From: Microbacterium sp. A20 | GTDB lineage: Bacteria; Actinomycetota; Actinomycetes; Actinomycetales; Microbacteriaceae | DNA: 64,000 nucleotides | Direction of reading: 5' to 3' | Assembly: GCF_004794515.1 (NCBI RefSeq) | Contig: NZ_SSDF01000088.1 | Location: 82,942-146,941, forward strand | Shown here: positions 48,327-57,336 of the stretch, piece after piece | Layout: every line of letters begins with the position of its first letter | Numbering within the stretch: position 1 is the stretch's first letter | The notes under the pieces: model-generated | What the model saw: only the letters and a program-made list of their open reading frames with translations | Databases searched by the model: none | What the model was told of the DNA's origin: nothing | Made by a program: the position numbers and the translations under genes

Positions 48327-48362
48327 AGAACGGCCCGGCCCCTCGAGGGACCGGGCCGTTCT
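48327..48362. terminator. Bidirectional hairpin between the coiled-coil gene and hpf
   Basis: AGAACGGCCCGG (48327-48338) pairs with CCGGGCCGTTCT (48351-48362); inner bases extend pairing. It lies between converging genes, 28 bases after one stop and 10 before the other. Confidence 0.85.
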
Positions 48363-48371
48363 GCAACTCTG

Positions 48372-49028
48372 TCAGGACGCGAGAGCCTCAGAGGGCGGAG
48401 CCTGCGTGCTCAACGCGATCACACCGTAGTCCCAACCCTTGCGCCGGTAGACGACGCTCGGGTGGTCGGTGCGGACGTCGACGAACAGGAAGAAGTCGTG
48501 CCCGACCAATTCCATCCGATCGACCGCCTCTTCCACGGTCATCCACTCGGCGTCGAAGCTCTTCGTGCGGATGACGACGGGCGAGTAGCTCTCTTCCTCC
48601 GACTGCTGCACGGGGACGCTGCCCGTCGCGACGGCATGGAGCACATCGACGGATGCCGGCTGGACGTCGATGCCCTCCAGCGACCCGCTGCCCTTCTCGA
48701 AGTGGGCGCCGCGCGGGTGCTGTCGGCCGTCGACACGCTTCTCCTTCGCGCGACGAAGTTGCTCGGACATCTTGTCGATGGCGAGGTCGAGAGCCACGAA
48801 CTTGTCACCGTCCGTCGCCTCCGCGCGGACGACGGGCCCCTTGCCGACCAGCGTCAGCTCGACGGTCTCGTCCGGGATGCGGCCGTTGCGATACACGCGG
48901 TGGGTGACTTTGACATCCAGTCGTTGCGCCCGCGACGCGAACATCTGGACCTTGGCGATCTTCTCTTCGACAACGGTTCGGAAGCGATCGGTGATACCCA
49001 CTCCGACGCCAACGATGCTTGTTTCCAT
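48372..49028 (-). CDS. hpf: Long-form ribosome hibernation promoting factor
   Basis: The 218-residue protein has an N-terminal S30AE domain (about 1-105: SIVGVGVGITDRFRTVVEEK, FVALDLAIDKMSEQLRRAKEK). A linker is followed by a C-terminal dimerisation domain (about 160-218: FDAEWMTVEEAVDRMELVGHDFF). The long form dimerises 70S ribosomes into inactive 100S particles in stationary phase or stress. It lies between comF and secA, as in mycobacteria. GGAGGCAG precedes the ATG. Confidence 0.95.
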   Translation of the reverse strand: METSIVGVGVGITDRFRTVVEEKIAKVQMFASRAQRLDVKVTHRVYRNGRIPDETVELTLVGKGPVVRAEATDGDKFVALDLAIDKMSEQLRRAKEKRVDGRQHPRGAHFEKGSGSLEGIDVQPASVDVLHAVATGSVPVQQSEEESYSPVVIRTKSFDAEWMTVEEAVDRMELVGHDFFLFVDVRTDHPSVVYRRKGWDYGVIALSTQAPPSEALAS

Positions 49029-49163
49029 TGCTGCCTCCTTGTCCCGGTCCTCCCGGCCAAGGGCGGACCGTGGTCGCCTTGTGTCACCCCACCGTAGTCC
49101 GACCGCCGACGGATGTCACGGGGTTGCGCCCCTGTGTCGGCGGTGCATTCTCGATGAGGTTCC

Positions 49164-49808
49164 TCAGAATCCCGATCGATGCGGCGTGGCGGCGAGCGCG
49201 ACTGCTGCCACGGTGCGGAAGCCGGCCGCTTCGAGAACACGGGACGCTTCATCGAGCGTCGCCCCGGTCGTGACCACGTCGTCGACGATCACGGCCTCGG
49301 CGCCCGCCCCCCGGCGCCGCGCACGCATCGTGCCACGGACGTTCTCCTCACGCTCACGCGCGCCCAGGCCACGCTGATCGATGCCGGTGGCGGCGACCGA
49401 CAGCACCGGTCGCGGTTCAGCGCGCGCGCGACGGATCAGCAGCTCGGGCACTCGATAGCCGCGGCGGCGGAACGCCCTCCGGGTGGTGGGGACCGGAACG
49501 ATCCAGGTCATCGGCGTCACGAGTGGGGAGAGCACCGTCGCGAGCGCCGAGGCGAGCGGACGGGCGAGGAAGGTCTCACCCTCGCCCTTGAGCCGACGGA
49601 TGCAGCGGGCCGCGACTCCGCCGAACTCGAGAGCTGCGTGCACCGGCAGTCCTCCCGGGGTCACCGACGATCGCGGACGCGGCGTCAGGTCGCCGCGGCA
49701 CCGGGAACACAACAGCGTCCCGGGTTCATCGCACCCTGCGCATGTCGCCGCCAGCAGGAAAGCCGCCAGCTCCGCGCCGACACCGGGAAGAAGGGAGGAT
49801 CGCTGCAT
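49164..49808 (-). CDS. comF: ComF-family phosphoribosyltransferase-like protein
   Basis: With ATG 49808 the product has 214 residues. An N-terminal four-Cys zinc motif (CAGCDEPGTLLCSRC) precedes a phosphoribosyltransferase domain with IVPVPTTRRAFRRRGY and PRPP-binding AVIVDDVVTTGATLDEA. In competent bacteria ComF aids DNA transformation; in Actinobacteria its role is unknown. The frame extends upstream to a TTG at 49877, but that adds low-complexity Ala/Ser residues. It lies between lpqB and hpf, all in one direction. Confidence 0.87.
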   Translation of the reverse strand: MQRSSLLPGVGAELAAFLLAATCAGCDEPGTLLCSRCRGDLTPRPRSSVTPGGLPVHAALEFGGVAARCIRRLKGEGETFLARPLASALATVLSPLVTPMTWIVPVPTTRRAFRRRGYRVPELLIRRARAEPRPVLSVAATGIDQRGLGAREREENVRGTMRARRRGAGAEAVIVDDVVTTGATLDEASRVLEAAGFRTVAAVALAATPHRSGF

Positions 49809-49909
49809 CTGACGATTCTGACGCCGTGCGCTCGACTCCACCGATGACGCCGCCGCTACCGCCGCTGCCACCGACAACGGGGATGACTACCCCTGCCGTG
49901 CAGGAGGAG

Positions 49910-51628
49910 TCACTCCCCGACCCGAGTGGCGAGCACCGAGATGTCGGACGCGACCTCGCGCCACGCCGACCCCGCGTGTGCGAACAACTGTCCGCCCGCG
50001 CCGAGGATGCGGACACCGGCAGCGGTCCGCGCACCCGCGGCCGAGACGGAATCTCCCGGAGCCGCCTCCGACGTGCCGGGGCCGCCCACCGTCTGGGTGA
50101 TGAGCCGGGGACTCACCGGATCCACCAGCACACCGAGCCGATCCGGCCCCAACCACACCAGACCCGTTGCGGGCTCATCGATCTGCACCAGCTGCTTGGC
50201 ATCGCCGAGCTCGACCGGAAGTCCCGTCGAATCGCGGACGATCGCGGCCACGACGACCCAGCGCTGCTTGCCGACGGTGACCACCGCGGCCACCCGGCTG
50301 CCGTCGCCGGCGACGCGCAGGTCCGAGACCGCGGATGCCGTCGGCCACGCATTCCCGATCGCGTGCGCGGCGATGTCGCTCCCCCACGCCTGAAGGGCCG
50401 CCGGGTCTCCTTCGGGGACGGTCCAGGTGTACCCGTAAGGATCGAGGGACGGCTCGATCAGTCCCGGCGGCGCGTCGAACTCGTTGCGGCTCCCGTCGCC
50501 GACCCGATACACCCGCCCGTCGCCGAGCTGGACGGCCGCGATCGAGTCGTCCAGAGCCACATCGATCGACGCGATGGGCTGAGGCATCGCAGCGATCTCG
50601 TCGCTGATTCCCGCGATCGGGGAGATCTCGTCCCCCACGATCCGACCGAACACGCCGTTCTGCAGCACGAGAGTACCGATCTCCGCCGACGGCTCCACGA
50701 CGTCGACCACCCCGGCGTCGACGCTGCGGCCGTCGACGGTGAACTGCACCCTGGTGACGGCGACCCCCGCGGCCCGGAGAGTGGCCTGCAACTGCGTGCG
50801 CATCCGGGAGAGCGTCGTCTCGTCGAGCGCGGCCGCCGGGCGGGTGAGCGCGACGTCGGCCACCTGCCCGGTGATGAGGACGGCGTCCTGGGCCAGCTGC
50901 ACGTCGGCCGGGAAGGCGTTCTGCACGGCCGGGTCGAGCCAGTCGCTGGGAGCACCGCCGATCAGGGCCTGCGTCACCGTCGTCGCCGGACTCTGCCTCC
51001 GCGGGAACCAACGCATGTCGGGGACCAGGCGCGACCAGCTGAGATCGAAGTACTGCAGCGGATAGCCCTCGAAGACGTTCTCGAATCGAGGCTCATCGAT
51101 CACGATCCCGTCGAGCGCCTCCGTGATGCGCCACTCACCGTCCTCCATGCGCTGGAGTGTGAACGGCATGGTGGACGCGCCGAGTGCTTCCGAGTACGTG
51201 TTCGCGTCGTCGACACTCGCGACCAGGTCGAGCAGGACCTGGACGTCGGCCGAGTCCGCGTTCTCGACCTCCGCCTGCGGAACGGTGGAGGTGATCGTGC
51301 GCGTGTCGGTGCCGACGTCGATGGACACCCCTGCCGCCGGTCGCCACGTGCGCTGCAGGTCGGGAGCGAGGAACTCCCGCGCCGTGGCCCAGTTGTCGGA
51401 CGTCGTGATCCCCGCTTCGAGGAAACCCTCGACGATCTCCTCGGGTCCGGCGCCCTTGATCGGCCCGGAGGCCACGGGAAGGAAGTCGACATCCTGCGTG
51501 GATTCGCCGAGTTCGAGCCCCACCGAGACCCCGCCGCTGGTCGGAAGTCCGGCGCAGGCCGTGAGCAGGAGCGCCACGAGGGCCACCGCCCCACCGCGCA
51601 GCGTCCTCGTCCATCCGGTTCGATTCAT
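49910..51628 (-). CDS. lpqB: Lipoprotein LpqB, MtrB accessory
   Basis: The 572-residue lipoprotein has the signal MNRTGWTRTLRGG, a hydrophobic core, and lipobox LTAC with Cys25. A GerMN domain (about 200-320) and a beta-propeller-like C-terminal half follow, as in LpqB of mycobacteria and Streptomyces. LpqB sits outside the membrane and modulates MtrB phosphorylation of MtrA. ATG 51628 overlaps the mtrB stop (ATGA), so the three-gene mtrA-mtrB-lpqB order is preserved. Confidence 0.93.
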   Translation of the reverse strand: MNRTGWTRTLRGGAVALVALLLTACAGLPTSGGVSVGLELGESTQDVDFLPVASGPIKGAGPEEIVEGFLEAGITTSDNWATAREFLAPDLQRTWRPAAGVSIDVGTDTRTITSTVPQAEVENADSADVQVLLDLVASVDDANTYSEALGASTMPFTLQRMEDGEWRITEALDGIVIDEPRFENVFEGYPLQYFDLSWSRLVPDMRWFPRRQSPATTVTQALIGGAPSDWLDPAVQNAFPADVQLAQDAVLITGQVADVALTRPAAALDETTLSRMRTQLQATLRAAGVAVTRVQFTVDGRSVDAGVVDVVEPSAEIGTLVLQNGVFGRIVGDEISPIAGISDEIAAMPQPIASIDVALDDSIAAVQLGDGRVYRVGDGSRNEFDAPPGLIEPSLDPYGYTWTVPEGDPAALQAWGSDIAAHAIGNAWPTASAVSDLRVAGDGSRVAAVVTVGKQRWVVVAAIVRDSTGLPVELGDAKQLVQIDEPATGLVWLGPDRLGVLVDPVSPRLITQTVGGPGTSEAAPGDSVSAAGARTAAGVRILGAGGQLFAHAGSAWREVASDISVLATRVGE

Positions 51629-53307
51629 GACCTGTCGCTCTCGTCGAAGAGTCCGGGGGGAGGATCGGTGAGGGAGATCGGCTGCGTCGCGTCGCCGAGT
51701 TCCGCGAGCGGCTCCTGCGGTTCGATCGGGATCGGGCTCGGTCCGTCCAGCACACCCTCATGACGGGGAATCGTGAGGACGAAGTTCGTGCCGACGCCCA
51801 GCTCCGACCAGACGGCGAGCGTGCCGCCGTGCAGCGTGGCGTCACCGAGCGCGATGGACAGTCCCAGGCCGGTCCCTCCGATCGTCCGCTGACGAGAGGG
51901 ATCGGCGCGCCAGAACCGGTCGAACACCCGCTCCGCGTCCTCCGGCTCCATTCCCATACCGAAGTCCCGGACACCCGCCGCCACCGCGTGCTGATTGCTG
52001 TCGATGGTGATGACGACCGGGCGCCCCTCGCCGTGTTCGATGGCGTTGCCGATCAGATTGCGCAGGACGCGCCGCACGCGGCGGGGGTCCATGTCGACGG
52101 GCGAATATCCCCCGGGGGCGACCAGTCTCAGCTCCGTGCCGTGCCCGTCGGCCAGCGGTCGCATCTGGTCGATGATGTCCTCCGCCAGATGCGCGAGGCT
52201 CGTCGCCTCCAGCTCGAGCTGCACCGACCCCGCGTCGTACCGGCTGATCTCCAGGAGGTCGGACAGCAGCGTCTCGAACCGCTGCACCTGTGTGTGCAGC
52301 AGTTCGGCGGTGCGGGCGGTCGTGGGATCGAACTCCTCGCGCTGGTCGTTGAGCATGTCCGCGGCGAGCCGGATGGTCGTGAGCGGAGTGCGAAGCTCGT
52401 GCGAGACATCCGAGACGAACCGCTGCTGCACCATCGACAGCTCGCCGAGCTCCTTGATCTGCGCCTCGATGCTGTCGGCCATCGCATTGAAGGATCGACC
52501 GAGCACGGCGAGCTCGTCTTCTCCGTGCACATCGATGCGCACTCCGAGTTCGCCCGCCGCCAGTCGCGCGCTCGTCTCGGCGGCCTGCACGATCGGGGAG
52601 GACACCGCCCGCAGGACGATCCAGGAGATGGCCGCGACGATGGCCACCAGCCCGATCCCGGCGATCCACAGGGTTCGCTGCACGAACACGAGCGTCTGAT
52701 CGGCATCGCCGAGGTCGTAGGCGAAGTAGATCTCGAACGGCCCAGCTTCCGGCACCTGCAGCTGCTGTCCCACGACGATGCCGGGGACGGCCGGGCCGTC
52801 CTCCACCGGAAGTGCCACCGACTGCCAGGCCTGGCGATCGTCGAGCTTGACCACGCGTGCGCGGAGATTCGGGCTCAGCAGACTCTCGTTCAACCCCGCC
52901 TCGAAACCGTTCAGTCGCGCGGTATCCGCGCCGGTGTCGATCTTGTAGCCGGCGAGCTGGTCGGTGCTCGAGGTGCGGGCCAGCGTGTCCTGGATGCCGG
53001 CCCAGAGACTCGAGAGCGCAGCGGGGTCGTCTCCCACCTCGGCCACATCGAGGATGCGCTGGGCCTGGTCCACCGCGCGGCGGGCGTCTTCGAGAGCGAC
53101 GGTCTTGCGCGAGATGAAGAGGTCGTTCTGGATCACGAGCGCCATCGTCACGCAGGTGATGAAGATCGCCAGCGAGGTCGCGAGCAGCGTGATCGAGAGG
53201 GTACGGAACCGCAGCGACCGTCGCCACAGAGTGGCGAGCATCGTCGGCCAGCCGCGCCAGTCGCGCAGGACAGCGACCGTCGTGGTGGTCGCTGTCGTCG
53301 CGGCCAT
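51625..53307 (-). CDS. mtrB: Sensor histidine kinase MtrB
   Basis: The 560-residue membrane kinase starts at ATG 53307 after TAGGAG. It has two membrane spans (about 35-57 and 195-217) bracketing an extracytoplasmic sensor region, HAMP, HisKA with VSHELRTPLTT (phospho-His303) and an ATPase domain with RRVLRNLIGNAIEHG and GTGLGLSIA. It phosphorylates MtrA and links cell division and envelope state to transcription. The frame extends 14 residues upstream into the mtrA 3' end, but those are unlikely to be translated. Confidence 0.94.
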   Translation of the reverse strand: MAATTATTTTVAVLRDWRGWPTMLATLWRRSLRFRTLSITLLATSLAIFITCVTMALVIQNDLFISRKTVALEDARRAVDQAQRILDVAEVGDDPAALSSLWAGIQDTLARTSSTDQLAGYKIDTGADTARLNGFEAGLNESLLSPNLRARVVKLDDRQAWQSVALPVEDGPAVPGIVVGQQLQVPEAGPFEIYFAYDLGDADQTLVFVQRTLWIAGIGLVAIVAAISWIVLRAVSSPIVQAAETSARLAAGELGVRIDVHGEDELAVLGRSFNAMADSIEAQIKELGELSMVQQRFVSDVSHELRTPLTTIRLAADMLNDQREEFDPTTARTAELLHTQVQRFETLLSDLLEISRYDAGSVQLELEATSLAHLAEDIIDQMRPLADGHGTELRLVAPGGYSPVDMDPRRVRRVLRNLIGNAIEHGEGRPVVITIDSNQHAVAAGVRDFGMGMEPEDAERVFDRFWRADPSRQRTIGGTGLGLSIALGDATLHGGTLAVWSELGVGTNFVLTIPRHEGVLDGPSPIPIEPQEPLAELGDATQPISLTDPPPGLFDESDRS

Positions 53308-53314
53308 CGTGCTC

Positions 53315-53995
53315 CTAGCCGACGCTCCCGGCACGGTAGCCGACGCCACGCACCGTCATCACGATCTTCGGGTTGTCCGGGTCGAGCTCGACCTTGGCGC
53401 GCAGGCGCTGCACGTGCACGTTCACCAGACGGGTGTCGGCCTTGTAGTGATATCCCCACACCTGCTCCAGCAGCATCTCGCGGGAGAACACCTGCTGCGG
53501 TTTAGAGGCGAGAGCGACCAGCAGCTGGAACTCCAGCGGAGTGAGCGCGATGGGCGCCGTGCCCCGACGCACCTCGTGGGCGTCGACATCGACGGTGAGG
53601 TCCCCCACCCGCAGCTGCTCGCTGGTGGTCTGCGGCGTCGGACGCAGACGGGTGCGGATGCGTGCCACGAGCTCCTTCGGATTGAAGGGCTTGACCATGT
53701 AGTCGTCGGCGCCCACCTCGAGGCCGCGGACGACGTCTGCGGTGTCGCTGCGCGCCGTGAGCATGATGATCGGGACGCCCGATTCCGCGCGTATGCGGGT
53801 GCAGATCTCGATCCCGTCCATGCCGGGCAGCATGAGGTCGAGCAGCACGAGATCGGGCCGCTGCGCGCGCCACTCGTCGACGGCACGCGCACCGTCCGCG
53901 CAGAACACCGGCTCGAATCCCTCGGTGCGCAGCACGATGCCGATCATCTCGGCGAGCGCTGTGTCATCGTCGACCACGAGAATGCGTGAGGTCAT
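53315..53995 (-). CDS. mtrA: Response regulator MtrA
   Basis: The 226-residue OmpR-type regulator has a receiver domain with acidic pocket Asp9-Asp10-Asp11 and phosphoacceptor Asp53 (LVLLDLMLPGMDG). LTARSDTADVVRGLEVGADDYMVKPF is followed by a winged-helix DNA-binding domain (about 130-226: LTPLEFQLLVALASKP, VNVHVQRLRAKVE). It controls cell-wall, division and osmoprotection genes in relatives. ATG 53995 fits the usual start. The mtrB start follows seven bases after its stop. Confidence 0.95.
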   Translation of the reverse strand: MTSRILVVDDDTALAEMIGIVLRTEGFEPVFCADGARAVDEWRAQRPDLVLLDLMLPGMDGIEICTRIRAESGVPIIMLTARSDTADVVRGLEVGADDYMVKPFNPKELVARIRTRLRPTPQTTSEQLRVGDLTVDVDAHEVRRGTAPIALTPLEFQLLVALASKPQQVFSREMLLEQVWGYHYKADTRLVNVHVQRLRAKVELDPDNPKIVMTVRGVGYRAGSVG

Positions 53996-54089
53996 AACTG
54001 TTACCTTATGGCACCGAGTCCCGCCGACCCCAGGTCTGCGCACCACGTGTGCGGTGTGACACGATGGAGCCACCATGGAGGGAGTGCCT

Positions 54090-55493
54090 GTGAGTGGCCA
54101 GATGTGGACGCCCGCGCCGAAGAAGGGGGTCATCCCCCTCCATCCGCTGACGTTCGGGATGCTGCTGGGCCGGGCCTTCGCGGCCCTGCGACACAACCCG
54201 AAGGTGCTGTTCGGCTTCGCCGTCGTGATCCAGCTCGTCGCGACCGTCGTCACGGCGTCTGTGATGGGAGTCGTCCTGTTCACGACCTTCTCCCGCCTGG
54301 AGACCGTCTCCCCCTCCTCCCCCGACTTCGAGGCGGTGCTGGCCGGGACCATCGGGATCAACCTCATCGCCGGCCTCGGCGTCGGACTCGCATCGATCGC
54401 CTTCACGGCAATGATGCAGGGTGTGGTCGCCGCAGAGATCGGCTACGCAGCCGTCGGGGTCAAGGCCACGCTGCGGATGCTCTGGCGCCGGATGGCACCG
54501 GCGTTCTGGCGTCTCGCCGGTTTCGCGTCGCTCTCGGTGATCGCCCTGTTCGGCATCCTCGCCATCGTGGTGAGCATCATCGCTGCCTTCGTCGCCGGTG
54601 GTGCGGGCGGAAGCGTCGAGCTCATCGGCGTCGTCGTCCTCGTCGTGGTCCTCCTCGCACTCGCCGCGATCCCCCTGTCCGTCTGGCTGACGACGAAGCT
54701 GCTGCTGGTGCCGTCGATCCTCGTCCTCGAGCGCGCACGGTTCCGCGATGCCTTCGTGCGTTCCTGGCGACTCACCCGCGGCCGTTTCTGGGTCGCTTTC
54801 GGCGTGACCTTCCTCATCAGCGCCATCATGGGCATCGCGGCGCAGGTGGTGAGCATCCCGGCCACGCTGCTCAGCGGCCTGCTCGGCTCGGTCATCGCTC
54901 CCACCGGCGCACAGGACCCGAGCGCCGTCGTCGGCTTCGTGCTCAGCTTCCTCGCACCTCAGATCCTGCTCCTGGTCATCCAGGCGATCACTCTCGTGGT
55001 GCAGAGCACCGGGTCGGCACTCGTCTACCTCGACTGCCGGATGCGGTACGAGGGGCTGGACCAGACGCTCATCGCCTATGTCGAGCACCGTGATCTGGGC
55101 GGGACGGAAGATCAGCTCGGCGATCCGTTCCGCGTCGATCCGGCGAGAGCCGTCACCTCCGCGCCTCCGCCCCGGCAGGTGCCGGACCACGTGCTGATGA
55201 CACAGGGCGCCTCCCCGCAGCCATACCCCGGACAGCCGTACCCCGGACAGCCGTATGCTCAGCAGCCGCAGCCGTACGGGCAGCAGCCCTACGCGCCACA
55301 GGCGTATGCACCGCAGCAGAGCAGCGCGCCGACGACGCCAGCGACCGCGCCGGTCACGAGCGCTCCCGGGGCGTTCCCGCCGCCTCCGCCACCTGCGGCA
55401 GCTGCGGCAGCTGCTGCCGCATCGAATCCGACTCACGCACCCGGACCGGCTGACGGAGGCTGGGCTGCACCCGGCAGCGACGACACGGCATGA
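54090..55493 (+). CDS. Glycerophosphodiester phosphodiesterase-type membrane-domain protein
   Basis: From GTG 54090, preceded by GGAGG with eight-base spacing, the product has 467 residues; ATG 54075 is also possible. About six hydrophobic segments (30-330), with helix LLGRAFAALRHNPKVLFGF and a DAFVRSWRLTRGRFW loop, match the membrane domain linked to GDPD proteins, but no catalytic GDPD domain follows. A Pro/Gln/Tyr-rich repeat tail (PYPGQ, PYAQQ, PYGQQ, PYAPQ) and Ala run end it. It heads a coupled operon with DUF4129, DUF4350, MoxR and DUF58 genes. Confidence 0.78.
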   Translation: MSGQMWTPAPKKGVIPLHPLTFGMLLGRAFAALRHNPKVLFGFAVVIQLVATVVTASVMGVVLFTTFSRLETVSPSSPDFEAVLAGTIGINLIAGLGVGLASIAFTAMMQGVVAAEIGYAAVGVKATLRMLWRRMAPAFWRLAGFASLSVIALFGILAIVVSIIAAFVAGGAGGSVELIGVVVLVVVLLALAAIPLSVWLTTKLLLVPSILVLERARFRDAFVRSWRLTRGRFWVAFGVTFLISAIMGIAAQVVSIPATLLSGLLGSVIAPTGAQDPSAVVGFVLSFLAPQILLLVIQAITLVVQSTGSALVYLDCRMRYEGLDQTLIAYVEHRDLGGTEDQLGDPFRVDPARAVTSAPPPRQVPDHVLMTQGASPQPYPGQPYPGQPYAQQPQPYGQQPYAPQAYAPQQSSAPTTPATAPVTSAPGAFPPPPPPAAAAAAAAASNPTHAPGPADGGWAAPGSDDTA

Positions 55494-56131
55494 TCTCCCG
55501 GTTCGACGACCTGTTCATCCCCGACGGGGATGAGGCACGCCGATGGGCGGAAGACGAGCTCGCCAACCCGCGGTATGCGGACGCGAAGCCGACGTGGTTC
55601 GATCTCGTCGCCCGAGACATCGGCCGCTTCCTCGCCGATCTGTTCAGTTCCGATAACGGCGCGAGCATCGGACCGTCCGCCCTCATCATCGTGTCGGTCA
55701 TCATCGTCGCCGCTCTCATCGCAGCCCTCGTCATCTGGGGTCGGCCGCGCAGCTCGCGTGCCGTGCGACGTGCACGGGGCGACCTCCTCGGCGAGTCCGA
55801 TGACCGCACGGCGGCACAGCTCCGAGCCGATGCCGAGCGCAGCGCCCGCGCGGCCGACTGGAGCACCGCGACGATCCTCCGCTATCGCGCGATCGCCCGC
55901 AGCCTCCTCGAACGCGATCTGATCGATCCCGCCCCCGGCGCCACCGCGCAGTCGATCGCTCGCGATGCCGGCGCTGTCTTCCCGGATGAGGCCTCAGCGC
56001 TGCGCCGCGCAGCCGTGGCGTTCGACGACGTCCGTTACCTCGGGCACCCGGCGACGGCGGAGACCTACCAGGACCTCGCGGCAACGGACGAACGTCTCCG
56101 CACCCGTCGCCTCGAGGCGGTGCCGGCATGA
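55490..56131 (+). CDS. DUF4129 membrane protein
   Basis: The 213-residue protein starts at ATG 55490 overlapping the previous stop. It has one membrane span (about 63-84), then a C-terminal DUF4129 domain: RADAERSARAADWSTATILRYRAIARSLLERDL, GATAQSIARDA, DEASALRRAAVAFDDVRYL. In other bacteria this domain is fused to transglutaminase proteins or lies beside MoxR/DUF58 genes. It may be a scaffold of this membrane system. Role unknown. Confidence 0.85.
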   Translation: MISRFDDLFIPDGDEARRWAEDELANPRYADAKPTWFDLVARDIGRFLADLFSSDNGASIGPSALIIVSVIIVAALIAALVIWGRPRSSRAVRRARGDLLGESDDRTAAQLRADAERSARAADWSTATILRYRAIARSLLERDLIDPAPGATAQSIARDAGAVFPDEASALRRAAVAFDDVRYLGHPATAETYQDLAATDERLRTRRLEAVPA

Positions 56132-57336
56132 CCGTGACCGAGCAGAGCGGGACCGCCGCGGCGACGGCCGAGCGTCGACCACGCAGAAGGAACACCGTCC
56201 TGGGCTGGGGCATCATCGTCGTCCTCGTCCTCGTCGCCGTGTTCGTCGCCGTCCGCGTCAGCGCCTCGCCACCGGCGGACCACGGAGCTCTCGACCCCGA
56301 AGGGCGTGATGACTCCGGTGCCCTCGCCCTCGCGGAGATCCTTCGCGACCAGGGCGTCGAGGTCGACGTCCGACGATCGCGGGTGGAGGCGCGTGCCGCC
56401 ATCGATGAGGGAACCACGCTGGTCATGGCGAATCCGTACACGCTCACCGATGACGCCCTCGAGACCCTGATGGAACCGGCCGATCGTGTCGTCTTCCTCT
56501 CGACGAGCTCGCACCTGCTGAACACGCTGCGCATCGGCGAGAACGCCCCGGGCACGCGCTCGGCCGTGGAGGCGGCGTGCGCTGTCCCGGAGTTCGCGGA
56601 GGTCGGCACGATCCGCGCCGACCGTCTCTTCTCCCCCGCCGCTGAGGTCGAGGGGTGCTTCGGAGATGGCGACGGCGCCGCCGTGCTCGTCGATGACCGC
56701 GCCGGAGACCGCCGCGTCGTCGTGGAGGGTACCCGGCTCTTCAGCAACGCGTACCTGGCGGAGAACGGCAACGCCGCGCTCGCGCTCGCACTCCTCGGGC
56801 AGAGCGATCGGGTCGTCTGGTACGTGCCGAGCCTCGGCGATTCCGACATCGAGGGGAAGTCGGTCGACACGTTGGGGAGCCTCACTCCCCCGTGGGTCAC
56901 ACCGGCGATCCTCCTGCTGCTGCTCGCCGGAGTCGCCGCGTCGGTCTGGCGCGGTCAGCGTTTCGGGCCCCTCGTCGCCGAGACGCTGCCGGTGACGGTG
57001 CGCGCGTCCGAGACGATGCACGGCCGCGCACGTCTCACCGCCAGGGCCGCTGATGCCGCGCACGCTGCCGAGGCCCTTCGCGACGGCGCGCAGCGGCGCC
57101 TCGCCCGCCGCCTGGGTCTGGCCGTGCATGCCGGCGCGGACGAGGTCGCCGACGCCGCGTCCGACCGGCTCCGGATCCCCCGGGGAACCCTGCAGACGCT
57201 GTTGGCGGGGCCTCTCCCCACCGACGACGCGGCCCTGGTCGACCTCGCTCGACGTCTCGACGAGCTCGAGGCGGCCGTGGAGACCAGCACCCGTCGATCG
57301 ACCATCCATCCCACAGAAGCCGAGGGAACCACGTGA
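56128..57336 (+). CDS. DUF4350 membrane protein
   Basis: The 402-residue protein overlaps the previous stop at ATG 56128. One N-terminal span (about 23-45), an extracytoplasmic region with DDSGALALAEILRDQGVEVDV and VVVEGTRLFSNAYLAENGNAALAL (a GATase1/flavodoxin-like DUF4350 fold), and a second span near 255-275 are visible. The cytosolic C-terminal tail is helical. This type accompanies MoxR ATPases (Rv3691 in M. tuberculosis). Function unknown. Confidence 0.87.
   Translation: MTVTEQSGTAAATAERRPRRRNTVLGWGIIVVLVLVAVFVAVRVSASPPADHGALDPEGRDDSGALALAEILRDQGVEVDVRRSRVEARAAIDEGTTLVMANPYTLTDDALETLMEPADRVVFLSTSSHLLNTLRIGENAPGTRSAVEAACAVPEFAEVGTIRADRLFSPAAEVEGCFGDGDGAAVLVDDRAGDRRVVVEGTRLFSNAYLAENGNAALALALLGQSDRVVWYVPSLGDSDIEGKSVDTLGSLTPPWVTPAILLLLLAGVAASVWRGQRFGPLVAETLPVTVRASETMHGRARLTARAADAAHAAEALRDGAQRRLARRLGLAVHAGADEVADAASDRLRIPRGTLQTLLAGPLPTDDAALVDLARRLDELEAAVETSTRRSTIHPTEAEGTT

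Noticed and set aside
55215..55320. Tandem DNA repeat in the membrane-protein gene
   Set aside because: The repeated PYPGQ-like units are a low-complexity protein tail common in actinobacterial membrane proteins, not a mobile or structural repeat.
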